From Pisaster brevispinus (Eukaryota; Echinodermata; Asteroidea; Forcipulatida; Asteriidae), in the NCBI GenBank assembly GCA_023634235.1, contig JAMKCF010000003.1, positions 21,794,742 to 21,858,741 on the forward strand: a DNA stretch of 64,000 bases, written 5' to 3'. A model generated the notes under the pieces. It did no database searches, was not told the DNA's origin, and saw only the letters and a program-made list of their open reading frames with translations. How positions within the stretch are numbered: the stretch's first letter is position 1; every line of letters starts with the position of its first letter. Below, one piece after another: positions 46,269 through 59,300 of the stretch. The position numbers and the translations under genes were made by a program.

Positions 46269-46777
46269 ACGCCTCACCAGTATTCAATACAGAGCTGCCA
46301 AACTTGTTCTCAGTGTTAACTGTTGGAGAGCTCATGGATCTCCCTTACTCGCTAAACTACACTGGCTACCCATGGAGAAACGCATCCAGTTCAAAACTCT
46401 TCTATATGTTTTTAAATGTTTGAATGACATTGCTCCACCTTATCTCTCTGATATGTTTCATCTTCGCCAAACCAACCGTCAAGGACTCCGTTCTTTTTCC
46501 GATAGAACTCGGCTTAACACTCACAAGTCCATATTAACTTATGGCAAGCACGCCTTCTCACACTCTGCTGCTGAACTTTGGAACAGCTTCCCAATTAGTG
46601 TCCGTGATTCTTCTTGTGTTGTTACATTTAAAAGTAAACTTAAAACTTATCTCTTTCCTAAATAGTTGATTTAAGTTTTGTTCTAGCTTGTTTTAATTTA
46701 TCCTTTTTTGTTATGCGCTTTGATCATGTTTTGGAAAAGCGCAGTATAAATGCCTATTATTATTATTATTATTTTAA
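46269..46777 (+). mobile_element. L2/CR1-type LINE 3' fragment
   Basis: From 46270 an open text, SIQYRAAKLVLSVN, LLAKLHWLPMEKRIQFK, AAELWNSFPISVRDSS and FKSKLKTYLF, is the usual C-terminus of L2/CR1-group ORF2. A 3' UTR with GCGCTTTGATC...GGAAAAGCGC (stem-loop) and a (TAT)n tail follow. It joins directly to the truncated LINE of copy 1. Confidence 0.85.
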
Positions 46778-47001
46778 TACTCAAAGCTTTGCTGCTTTCT
46801 TACAGGAAATCATGCAAGCGTTTTAATCACTCTGCCTTGGTTTTTATTTGTTTATATATAAATTTTATTTGTTACACAAGCCGAGTTCTACTCTCTATCT
46901 TTCTTTAAAAAAAATAAATTGCTTCCCATTACTTAGCCCAACTTGGTCTATTTGATTCTCGGTAACTCTGTATACCCACCCCCCTCTCTCTCTCTCTCTC
47001 A

Positions 47002-50000
47002 GGATCATTTTCGTCGGCCTAAATTTGTTTCTCACTGATAACGTAGCTCAGTTCAACTCTCCAAAATGATTTCTTTCTCATTAATCAGCCTAGTTGTCTA
47101 CATTTGAGTGCCAGTAGCCCACTGCTTTCTCTCCCTCTCAAAGAATGTGTCTTTCAGATTACCCCACCTAGATTTTGTTTCATTTACTCTGATTAACTTT
47201 CTCCATTCGAGTCCCAGTAACCACTGCTTTCGTTCGAAGAATCATTTGTTCTTACTGATTTACTCATCCTAAATTTGTTTTTCTACATAATTAATTTTCA
47301 TGTTTCTCATTATGAAGTCCACCTTTCTGTATTAGAGTTCCGGTAGCTCACCGCTTCTTTTCGAAAACTTATTCGTTCGTTTTTCTCATTATCCAGCTTT
47401 CTTTGTTTTTGATTGAGTAGCTCAGTTCTGCTCTCAAAAACATTTCCCTCTCCATTATTCAGCCTTCCTTTCTTTAAGAGTAAAACTATTCTCCAAAATC
47501 CCTCCTCCAGGGGCAGATCCAGGGGCGTGGGAGCACACGCCCCCTTTTCATTCAGGAGAGAGAAAAAACGGGAGAAAAAAAGGGGAGAAAATGAGGGAGG
47601 GACAAAACTAATTACATACCTGATGTTTTTTTACTTCAAAAAATTTACTATAATAACCCGTACCTCGTACAATTTGTTTCATTTGTGGACCAGTATTATT
47701 TCACTAACATACGTTGTCTCATGAGGGATTACTCGTGATCTGTGTGTGTGGACAGCGTGTTTGTCACATAAGCGCGGCACACCTGCACATGCCTAGCGCG
47801 GCACATCTGCACATGCATGACGCTCTCTTTCAATCTGAAATGCTAACGTAATACTATGATACACCATAGAGAAAGGACCACAGAAGGAGTTACAAGGAAA
47901 GATGATCACCGCCGCAAAAACCTTGCCGTCATATGCTGATCAGATTGTGTCTGCTGACACAAACATCCACTTTGCGGTTAGCCAGAATTCAAACCTGTAG
48001 TTCTGTTGAATGAAAGTGTGGATGGAAAAGAATGTTTCCAGTCTTCAAATGGTTTTCTTTGAGGTTTGGGTTTGGCTACGGTTGCCCACATCATCAATTA
48101 ACACGTTTAAAAAGAAAAACTCACTCCCTTCCAGATACGCAATTTTCTCATCCGGAAAATCCATGAAAATATTGTATGTCAGTTTTTACAAAAGTCATAA
48201 TTCTCGCACGAATTTTAAAGATTTGCGTGTAAATTCCCTTAACTTTGACGGATAGTTGTCATTAAAATCTTCGCAATTGCGTCATCTTTATGAACCAGGG
48301 TGAATTGTACTCGACTGCGCGTGTGATAAAGGCCTATTTGATGCGAAATATGACGCAGCATTCTTCATTGCAGGGCCCAAATGAGTTGCGGTTTACCAGT
48401 GTAAAATGCGGCGTTGCACAACCTACATATAGGGTTCGTGTGGCACATTGTTCTCTAGCGATACTGCAGACAGGTTCGAACTCCTTTCGTGGTCCTTTCT
48501 CTATGGATATGCATACTTTTGTAAGCTTAACTTTGATTGGTGCGATGATGGACTGTACCATTTATCTCGCAGGGATTAAAGTCAATTGTACTTCACATTT
48601 TTAATGAGACACGGACAATGTTTGAGAGGAACAAATTTTACTTTTCTGACTAACTTGCTAGATTTACTAACAACTAGTACTCCTATTTTGAAGTAGCCTA
48701 AATACTTTATCAATGGACCTAAGGTTAAGCCGAGACACCTAAGTAATTATTCCTGCGGCCTAATTTTATGATTGATAGAATTGAATTTGTATAAAACATT
48801 TATGCATTGATCTAGATGCTAAATCAGTTCATGAATATTTTATCCTTTTTTTTTATTGAATGGCTTCAACACCCGTAGGGGAACCCCTGGCCATGTGTTT
48901 GTATCTTTTTTGAAATTGTTTACTTAAATCCAATGAACACTCATTAAATGGCCCATTAAGCGAATTGTTCTTAACAGTAGAAACATGTTTTGTGCTACAT
49001 TCTATTCCTCAAGTATATGAAAACTAATAGAAAAAAAGAAGACCCTATTTGGTTAAGTATATTGAAAATTGCATCATATCGTTTGTCTCACCCAACACTT
49101 CTTTTTGTCACTGTATAAATGTTAATTGTAGCCTTTGTTTATCTTACAACTCAGAATGGCTGATTCAATGACTCCCAACTCGAAAAAGATGTTTAAATAA
49201 CGATCTTGCTAAAACAAAATTGGTTCAAGTGGTCAGGTATTGCATGAGATCGCACCACACAGCATCTAGAATTCTTACTGTTTCGGAGCAATTAAGCGGG
49301 CCCGGAACCCATGCCGTTATGGCTTCGCGTTTCGCGCAGGCGCCACAAATTTCATTCATCATTTGCTGCTTGGTAGATTTTCTCGCCCCCCTCCCTTTGG
49401 AAAATCCTGGATCCGCCCCTGCCCTCCCTCTATACCCAGCCTAGGTTTTTCTGTTGGAGTAGCTCAGATCTACCCTCAAATTGTCCTCTTTCTCTATTTG
49501 AGTACCTGTAGCAAATATCCCCATGCCCCTCTCTACTATAGGATTATTCTGATTACTTGCCTACAATTCTTTCCTATGTGAGTTGCTCAACTACACGTTT
49601 AAAAATTCACTCTTTCTCATTAGTCAGCCTAGCTTTCTCTAATCGAGTAATGGTCGGATATTGCTAACCCACTCTCTCTATCAGAAGATTATTGTTCGTT
49701 CTGATAAGAGCCTTTATCTGCCTTTATCTGCTTGACTAGCTCAAGTTTATTTTAATCTTTATGGGTTTTTTTACCAATTGAATTATGGACATGTTATTAC
49801 CCTTTGATTGTAAAAGTATTGATCCATGAGTCTTAGGAAAAGTTATTTTCTCACAATGAGGTGGTTGATTTATGCCAGTGGCCGGTAGACCTTGAAGTTT
49901 TTGTCACGTTTGTTTTTCTTCTGTACGGACGGTTCTACGTGCTTGACTGATTTACAAACATAAAGCAACTCTTTATAAGGTAATGTTTTGCTATAACCGA

Positions 50001-52423
50001 TTTTATCTCTATATTTTGTTAGTTTCCTCAAGCTGTGCGGTGTATTGTCCTTTATGACAGTGGCAGCAATCTCCTGCCGCAAAGGAATGCTGTTAGGTAT
50101 ATAACTTATGATGTCATACTAAGGTTTTTCCCTTTTCTCAAAGAAAGGATTAACCATTGTGGTGGTGGGGTAGCATTATTATCTACTTCATGCTGTAACG
50201 TATAGTACTTTTTATTTCACAACATCTAGAGGTAGTCTGGGTCAAAACGAGACCTCCTATGATACCACGGTCAATTGCCAGTTTATATTGTTCTGCTGTT
50301 TATTCTCCGCCCAACAACAACAATGCAGATTTGGTAATTTATCATTTTTTAGAAACAATTGACAAAATTACTACTAGCTTTCCGGATGCAGGTGTTGTAA
50401 TTGCTGGTGATATGAATCGCCTCGATTTAAGTCAACACACCATAAGACAATTTGTTCAGGTATAGTTGACGGTCCTACTAAAGGTTCTGCGATCTTGCAA
50501 AAGATTATTACATGTATTAATATCTCCTTATAATATCACCCTCATATTGCCATGGCTCCCCTTGCACATAGTGACCATAATACCGTTCTGTGGCGTCCAC
50601 AAGTGAATATTATTCAAAATAATAAGACACGTATCAAAGCTACTGGACCAACGAAGCTGTCTTCTGTCCGGGAGTTTGGTCAATGGATTACGCAGCTTGA
50701 TTGGTTAGAGATTTATGGTGCATTTGCAGTCAAAACAAATGTAGTGTCTTTCTTATGACACTCTGAATCAAGCTATCAGTGAAAATTATCCAACTAAGTC
50801 CACCAGATTACACATTCATGATAAAACCTGGAGGACAGCAGAAATCAAGTCATTACTTTAGAGTAGTCAGACTTTATTTTCTGAGTGCAATGTAAGATGG
50901 AAATCTGTCAGGAATAAGTTCATTCGCAAAGTTGCCTCTGCTAAAAAAGATTAATATCATAAGCATGTTCAAAATCTAAAAACCAAAAATCCTGCTGGGT
51001 GATATCGCACCATAAGACTGATGACTTCAGGCACTACTCCAAACCCTACATTTAACCCACCACCTGGAACTGATTGTAGTAATGATATGGATATTGCAAA
51101 TAGCATCAATAATGATTTCATCTCGATTGGAAAGGATTTATGTCCTTTGGATTTATCATCGCTTCCAGCATATATGCCTTCTCCTGAGCTTTGTCCAACT
51201 GTTCAAGAATGGGAGGTACGATTTCAGCTATAAAAAAAACAGTTGTAGGATGGCTGGAGGTCCGGATGGAATTCCAGCCTCAATTATTTGTGAATTTGCG
51301 TATGAATTGAGTAAACCTCTTTCACACGTTCTGAATTCATCGAACCAGTAAGATGTGTTTCAGTGGAAACAAGCCATTATTATTCCTCTGCCTAAAAGTT
51401 CTCCCCCAACTTGGAACAAACTTCGCCCTATTTCCTTAACTGATCATTTTGCAAAATTAGCTGAACACTTCGTTGCTCAGTGGATCATTTCAGATAAATC
51501 CAAGATAACTTGGATCCTAATCAGTATGGTAACAGAAAAGGAGTGTCTACTTCGCATTATTCTAGTTAAACTTGTTGATAATTTAAACGCACATGCCGAG
51601 CTTACGAAGGGTCACAGTTCATTGGTTGTCACAAATTTTACTAAGGCATTTGATCTTGTTGATCATAATATTGTTATTCGTGATTTGCTTTGTCTGGGTG
51701 CACGCCAATCGATTGTCCCTTGGGTTTGTCAGGCATACAGATATAATTTTAATACCCCCAAGGGTGGTCTCACACAAGGTACCAAGTTCGGGCCATTGGG
51801 TTTTCTTGCAAAATTTAATAGTGCTGTTCATTCTAAAAAATGTCATTAACAGTCGATTGCTTAATTTGAAATATGTTGACAATTTGACAATTTATACGGG
51901 TCACATACGACCATTGACAAAATATGCAGCTCGAGTATGGAATGCAGGGTCAACTAGAGCTCATGTCAACAAATTGCAGATTATTCAAAAGCGTGCTCTT
52001 AAAATTATTTTGGGCTTGGGTTATGTAACTTTCGATCATGCGCTTATTAAATGCAATTTTTGTATTGTCTCTCCATGACCGCAGAAAAGATGTTTGCATC
52101 AGCTTTGCAACAAAGCTTAAAGATTCCGACGTGTTCTGTCAGTGGCTACCCAAGCCAAGAGGTTGTAGTGTGCAATATCAGTTAAGAAACAGTAACAATC
52201 TTTCCAAAATTAAGTGCAAAACAAATAGATACAAAAAAGGCCGATACCTCACTTCGTCCATTTGTTTTTAAGTTTGTGCCATGTTTTTATGTTCTTTATG
52301 TATTTTTGCTTCATGGGTAGTCTTTAACTATTTTAAAAGAAGTAATTTTGATGTTCATTATAATGTTTTTAAATTGTTAACTTTGTAGCATTTATCCCCT
52401 GGGCTACAAATACATTGTTTTAA
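47002..52423. repeat. ~5-kb direct duplication, copy 2
   Basis: The more complete copy, offset 5.70-5.72 kb. Near-identity over kilobases indicates a recent event. Confidence 0.92.
47508..49421. mobile_element. hAT-like non-autonomous DNA transposon, copy 2
   Basis: This is the duplicate of the element at 41812-43724, 1914 bp, with the same terminal repeats. Flanks are CCCTCCTC and CCCTCCCT. It arose by block duplication, not by separate insertion, because the sequence around it is duplicated too. Confidence 0.65.
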
Positions 52424-52442
52424 TAAACCAGCAATAATAATA
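50127..52442 (+). mobile_element. Dead CR1/Jockey-like LINE, copy 2
   Basis: It has the same endonuclease and RT pieces as copy 1 and also keeps KAFDLVDHNIVIRDLL, the GGLTQGTKFGP motif and the C-terminal GHIRPLTKYAARVWNAGS. Frame breaks and stops show it is inactive. The catalytic YxDD reads YVDN (LKYVDNLTIY), so the active site is lost or fragmentary. The 3' end has TTTAATAAACCAG and AATAAT. Confidence 0.82.
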
Positions 52443-53049
52443 TTCACAAACTTTGCAAAAGTCACAAAGAGATGACCCCAATTTGACGTTGTCTTTCAGT
52501 TGAAACCGGAAGTTGAAGAAAAAATTGCTTTCAGCCTCGCTTTGAGCTCTTGCTCAAAAGTGGTTGAGAATTTGAACACGGTTTCAGTTGATGACATATT
52601 TTTTAAAATTGTAATCATGTTTATTTCTTTGGTGTATATATATTTTTGATTGTGAGAATTTAGTTTTTTGTAAACCAATTAAGTGTACATGTTCCTTACA
52701 ACATAATATGTTTGTCGTTATTGTCATTTATGATTATTTCTCGTGTTCGTACTTTTGGATAGGGCAAAAATAAATCGTCCTTTCCTACACAGGTACCAAG
52801 TCAGCAGTCTCCTGATGACTGACAGACTATACTATCCAAAACGTTGCGTTCTTTCGGGACCACACACACTTAAAAAAAAGGTTTGCTTGTAACCAAGCTA
52901 AAATGACAGCAAATTGGACACAGTTTGGAACTATTTTGTTTGTAAGGCAGGTTTGCCCACAGCTAACAGTTTTTAATTTTCGTAATATGATTGATACTTT
53001 GCTTCAGATTAAACTTGTCCAAGTGGAGGAACAATAAAGTGACACAATA
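52443..53049. other. Upstream region of the PKS gene
   Basis: No TATA box is clear. It contains a PKS 5' UTR of unknown length. Nothing else is seen. Confidence 0.4.
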
Positions 53050-53323
53050 ATGGAAGCACCTCAGAGCGCCAATCAAAATCAAAAGGTGGCAATAGTCGGC
53101 ATTGGATGTCGCTATGGCAACGGAGTCGAAAGCGTCAAACAGTTCTGGGAGATGCTGGCGGAAGGTTTGGACTGTACTACACCGATACCACCTGATCGTT
53201 TCGACGCAAGCTACTTCCTGAGTCCGGGAGAGAAAACAGCGGGAAAATTGTACATCCAAAATGGGGGATACATCTCGCAGGATCCATACATGTTCGACAG
53301 ACAGTTCTTTAAGATGCCACCAG
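53050..53323 (+). CDS. PKS exon 1: KS N-terminus
   Basis: VAIVGIGCRYGNGVESVKQF is the typical KS start, and PPDRFDASYF and FDRQFFKMPP follow. Donor CCACCAG|GTATAC, phase 1. Confidence 0.93.
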
Positions 53324-56300
53324 GTATACCATAAATTTTCCGAAAAAGAAAATGTGGCGCAGAACTTACAGTTTGACTCAGAAAAAGGTTACCGAATTTG
53401 CTTATTATATTAAAATGTATCATGTATTATTCCATGCATTAGATGAGGCAGCCCATCTGGACCCTCAGGTCAGATTGCTCCTTGAAGTTACGTGGGAGGC
53501 ACTGGAGAATGCTGGAATACCTGCGTCATCACTACGGGGATCTAAGACTGGTGTGTACATGGGCGTCACTGCACAGGAGTACACCTCATTTGCAAGTAAA
53601 CCGTATTACAACATGAACCAGTACAGCAATTCCGGCACTAACTCTTGCATGGTGTCTAACCGTATCTCCTATGAGTTCGATTTGCGTGGACCAAGTTTCT
53701 CAGTAGACACTGCTTGTTCCTCCTCTCTCTATTCGATCTACTTGGCATGCGAGGCATTAAAACAAAATTCATGTCGTATTGCGTTAGCTGGTGGGGTCAA
53801 TTTAATACTGCTGCCTACCGCTACCATTGGCTTTTGTCAGGCGGGAATGCTTTCTGGAGATGGGAAATGCAAAAGTTTTGATCAAGCAGCTGACGGTTAT
53901 TCTCGAAGCGAAGGGGCTGGTGTTGTTGTCCTGAAACTCTTGAGTGACGCACTGAAGGACGGAGATCGTATTTACGCAACCATACGAGGGGGTGCACTAA
54001 GCAACGATGGGCGGACTCCGGGAATTGCAAACCCCAGTTACGAAGCACAAGTTGATTTGGTGAAGAGTGCTTGCCGTAACGCCAGAGTATATCCCTCAGA
54101 GATTGTATATGTAGAGGCCCACGGTACCGGAACAAGAGTTGGCGATAAAACAGAGGCTGGTGCGTTGGGTGAGGTCATGGGGAGACATCGCGGTCCTCAA
54201 CACCCCCCACTCTACATCGGTTCTGTTAAGTCCAATCTTGGTCATACGGAGGGTGCAGCAGGAGTGGCTGGCGTAATCAAAGTAGCACTGAGTCTACATC
54301 AAGGACAGATCCCTCGTGTAGTCCATTTTCAAGCACCCAACGAAAACTTGGACCTCAAAGCTCTCCAAATTCATATTCCGAAGGCGTTGACCCGCTGGCC
54401 AATAGAAGACAAACATAACCTTGCCTGCTGCAGCTCATTTGGCTTTGGCGGAGCAAATGCCAACCTTGTTCTAGAGAGGTCAAAAATTACATCAAATGGC
54501 TTTATGAGCTTGACGGACAAGAATGACATCCCGGGCTGTCTTCTCCTATCTGCAGCCAACCAAGAAGCTCTTCAACAGAAAATAAAAGACTGGAAGAAGT
54601 ACTTGATGGGAGACAGAGACATCAGAAAACAAATTGTGTTTAATGCAGCACTGTACACGGCAGCTGTTCGGTCCCATCACCACGCCTACCGTATTGGATT
54701 CATTGTTCGATCAAGGGAGGATGCTCTTGAACAGCTCCAACACAAACTGGAAAACGTCCCTCAGGATACAGCTCGTTTTGTGGAAGGCATAGCTCCAGCA
54801 ACTTCAGACACTAAGCAGAAGGTTGTCTTTGTGTTCTCCGGTATGGGAACACAGTGGTGGGGCATGGCCAGGGAGCTCATGCACACGCACCCCGCATTCG
54901 CCTCAAAGATTAAGGTAAACTTTATAAATAGTTTGTGAAAACCAATGCTCAAACTTATTATAATTATTATGTTTTTTCATAATTGATGTATAAAGGCAAA
55001 TTTATGAGAGCGGATTATAAAACTTGTGACCTCCGAATTTTCATGCTGGTACTCTACCGACTGAGATACCACTTGTCACCGGTCAAGTGATTACACTGCA
55101 GAACTTACAATCGCAAGGTTGTGGTTCGAGTTCGGGCAAGCAATTACCGCTGATTTCACAAAGACTAGATTTTAAAGTATTATCGTCTAGTTATTGAACC
55201 ACAACTTGTTGCTTTCGTCCAATTCATCACCATAGATTTAGACCAATGTTTGTATTAGAGAGACCCATCCCTATGTTCAAAGTCTTCGTAATCTGTCGTT
55301 ATATTTGTCTGGGGCGGCAGCCAAAAGTCATACAACCGTATAGTGAGGGTACAACCAGGGATCACGCCTGGATTACGATACAACCTCATCACACCTGGTC
55401 CAGCACCGGCACGTACATCTCAAAGTCACAAATTCAAAACCTGTTATACTGCGATTTTGGCTCACTTTATTTGTTACTGAAGAGGCATAACATGTGTCTG
55501 GACAGTATATTGTTCTTTTTTAGTAATTCAACTTTTATAATTTGTTTTCAATGTTGGCAGACTATTGATGAGATTCTCCGTAAGTGCGGAACTAAGTGGT
55601 CGTTGGTTGAAATGCTGACAAGAGAAACAAGTCAAGAAAAGATAAACAAAACTGGTAGGTATTTAATCTTTTTAAAATTTCTTATTGCATTTGTAACGAT
55701 TCTTATAAGATGTTGCAAACATTTGCTTAAAATAGGTGCTTTGGACTCTTTTTCTGAAGTGTATCTCAACTTCCCCCAACTTTTAAAAGTTTAGTGATTG
55801 TCCCGAATAAATCATGGGACTGGATTTTTTGTATCCCTACAATGTACAACGTCCTGACTAAGTTTATGTAAAAGAGAACTTATTTTGTCGTGCCCAAAAG
55901 GAAATCAGCCAACCGTGTCTACTTTCTCAAAAACTCTTCACTCCGAGATTTTTCTTTTCTTTTTTCTTGACCTTACTCAAGTGAATAATAAGCTAGTAGT
56001 AATAAACTATAGCTAGAGTTCATAGATTGTGAGCAAGGGGCATGTTCATAAGCATGTTATGAATTCTGGATTTGAAAGACTGCGCTGATTGGGCTACAAT
56101 GCAGAAGCAGGTAGTGAGTTCCAAAGCCTAGCACAGGATGGTATGAAGTATCTCTGATGTTGAGAAGTGAGTGATTTTAGGGATGATGACAGTATTTGGA
56201 AGTTGTGTACATGACTGCCTAGTAGAGCGGCGTGCTATTTGTAGGGGAAGTTTGAGACTGTCAACTGGATGGGGTAAAAGATAGCACTGACTTTAAAAAA

Positions 56301-59300
56301 AAACTGTTAAGCCAGTAACACGTCTTCGGTGGCTAAGAGGTTGGATACCGAGCTCTGCATAAAGATTTGGTGGAATGGAAACCAAAGCTTTGTTTTGTCC
56401 CAACTGAAAAAATTACCCTGAAATACCTCCTTCCTTTATCAACGCACTACATTATTACCCTGCATTCTTTCTTTAAAAACAGATGTTGTATGTTTGATTT
56501 TATCTTGTCCGAACAGAAATTAGCCAGCCATGTCTTTGCGCGGTGGCCATTGGACTTACGCATCTTTGGAGACAGCATGGTCTGGTACCCGACGCGGTGG
56601 TTGGACACAGTGTTGGAGAGGTTGCAGCTGCCTATACGGCAGGATTACTCAGCTTGGAGCAGACTATAAAACTAATCTACCGTAGAGGGAGAGAACTTCA
56701 AAAGACCAGCGGATCAGGCAAAATGGTAGCCGTCCTACACCATGTTGAAGACGCCCTACGGCTAGCTAAGAACAGCACGTATGGAAAACTGCTCGATGTA
56801 GCAGCAATTAATAGCCCAGGGCAGGTCGTGTTTTCTGGTGACTGCTTGTCTGTTGAGGGTTTTGTTAATGATCTTAAGTCTGATAATGTAAAATGTGTTG
56901 TACTTAAAGTTAAAAATGCATTCCACAGCAGACAGCAAGATGTCGTCAAGAATCCGTTCATTCAAAAGGTCGGCAAATTCCTAAACACCGAAAAAGTGAC
57001 AGGTAAGATTAAAACACTTCCCATGATTTCGACCGTCACAGGTCGCTACCTAACGGTCGAGGAAGCCACCTCACCGGAGTATTGGTTTCAGAACGTACGT
57101 CAACAAGTCGCTTTCATGGAATCCACTCAGAAACTTGCAAAAGATGGCTACCGTGTTTTCGTAGAGGTAGGTCCCCATCCATCTCTGCTTCCTGCTCTTC
57201 GAGAATCATTCACAGAGTTCCAAGATGCAGACGGCAAGTTTATCTCTACCGGGTCTTTGGTGAGACCACGAGATACCAGTAAGATAGCACTGGATTCAGA
57301 AAATCTTCTATTGTCTGAGATAAAGCTTCATGTGAAGGGTATAAAAATGGACTTTAGACAATTGTTCAAACCAGCCTATCGCCGCGTTGTATCGATTCCA
57401 CACTACCCCTGGCAACGAGAAAGATGTTCAAATGTTACACAACTCGCAAGAAAGGAATTTCTGTTTCCTGTGGATGACGGTGCACATCCTCTACTTGGCG
57501 AACAAAGCCAAACATTCTACTTAAAGGAATCCCCGGTAAAGATATGGCGGGCTAACCTTGATGCGTCTACGGTTCCTTGGGTGAAAGACCACGTACTGCA
57601 AGGTGCAGTAGTTGTTCCAGCTGCTGCATACACAGAGACGGCTCTTGCAGCAGCTAGATCGTTGTTTAACAACCGTTATCCGATGGCACTCACTGGTCTG
57701 TCGTTTGACCGTTTTATGTTTGCACCCGATTGCAAAGGTTGTTTGGAGACCACTGTAGAAGAGAAGACATCCGATGAGTATCTGTTCACACTCAGAAGTC
57801 ACGAAGTATCAACCCAGAAGTGGACACAGCATTGCCATCTTAACATTAATCGGCCTGTTGATTATGGTACTGCACAACTCTCTGTGGATACCATCGATGT
57901 TGATAGAATTTCCAAAAGATGTATCCACACTCTACCAGCTGAAGATTTCTATAATTTGGCCCTCGACTGTGGCTTTCAGCTTGGACCGACATTCAGAGGA
58001 CTAGCAGCTGTTTCCATTTCAGAAGATTTCCAAGAGGGTTTAGTGATTGCTAAAGCTCCTTCTAGTGTGCAAAGAGAATTCCATCGTTACGTGTATCATC
58101 CGGCCTTTATGGACATCATTTTACAGTCATTCGCTGTTTTTCTTTTGAAAACAGCCCAAAAGAAACAAGAATTGTCCGGCGAACAACGGCAGTCTATATA
58201 CCGCGTTCCAAAAAGTATAACTCGGTTTGTTCTCCATTCAGAAACTTCACCGCATGTCATCATCCACATGAGGGTGAAGCACAATAGCCATCAGTCTTTT
58301 TGTGACATTGACGTAGCAGACAGCCAAACGAAGAAGGTCTTTTGCTCAGTGAAGGAGCTTTTATTTGAAACCATTCAAGCCGAAAAGATACAGCATCAGG
58401 TGTGGAATACATCCTGGAAAAACCTCGGGTCTCTGGATGTCACTTCAACGCAGTCAACGGCTGTCCCCAACAAGAAGATCGTCATATTTTCTGACGGAAC
58501 GAATACAAGTTTTTCCTTGATACGCCTGTTGGAAGAAGATGGCGTCGATCTAGCCGTCATCGAAGGTACAACGGAAATAACAAAGAAGGTACTTGAAGTC
58601 CTACATGAGCATCAAGACTCTGACACAATCTTTATCCTGATGAAAACCTCAGAAGTTCTTAGCATCGACTTGAATACAAACTCTGTTATGTCGCAGAACC
58701 AATTCGAAAGGTTGCAAGAAGAGGGTCCATTGGCATGCTGTGCTGTTTTTAATGGTGTCAGGCAGATGGCTGGTAGAATGCGACTGCATTTACTGCTCGT
58801 CACAAAGGGAGCATACTACACTGATGAAGGAGATGACGTTCATCCCTTTGCTGCAGTTATTCAAGCTGTTCCAATGATCTTGGCACACGAGGAAAATTCT
58901 CTCAGTGGAAGTTTAATCGACTTACCGATCACAGGAAATAGTGAAGACTGTGCTAAGATTTCACGGGCAATACTTCAAAGGGAAGATTCTCTTCTACGTG
59001 ACGAAAATTGCATCGTCGTCCGAAATCCAACACACAGGGAAACGGATAAACTAGTTGCTAGGGATTCGTCATTTAAAATGTTTAGCCCACGGATACAGTT
59101 GGACAACATCTCTGAGAGTCCGGGAATTGTGCCGACAACAGACTGGTCATTAGATGCCCAGGCATCCTCTGGTAACAGCCACATCTTGGTTGGAAATCCC
59201 CCTTTGAACGCTAACGATGAAGTTGACGAGGAATCCTTCTCCGTTAAAGTTGAAGCTTTTACATTGTACACGTCTCGTCTGGATGTCACAAGTGAACATG

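Noticed and set aside
53352..53442. Upstream extension of PKS exon 2 as coding.
   Set aside because: The text before the acceptor has no KS similarity, and exon 1 joins exactly to 53443 in phase.
55003..55080. Functional tRNA gene in PKS intron 2.
   Set aside because: Box-like motifs exist but acceptor and anticodon stems do not pair, so it is a repeat remnant.
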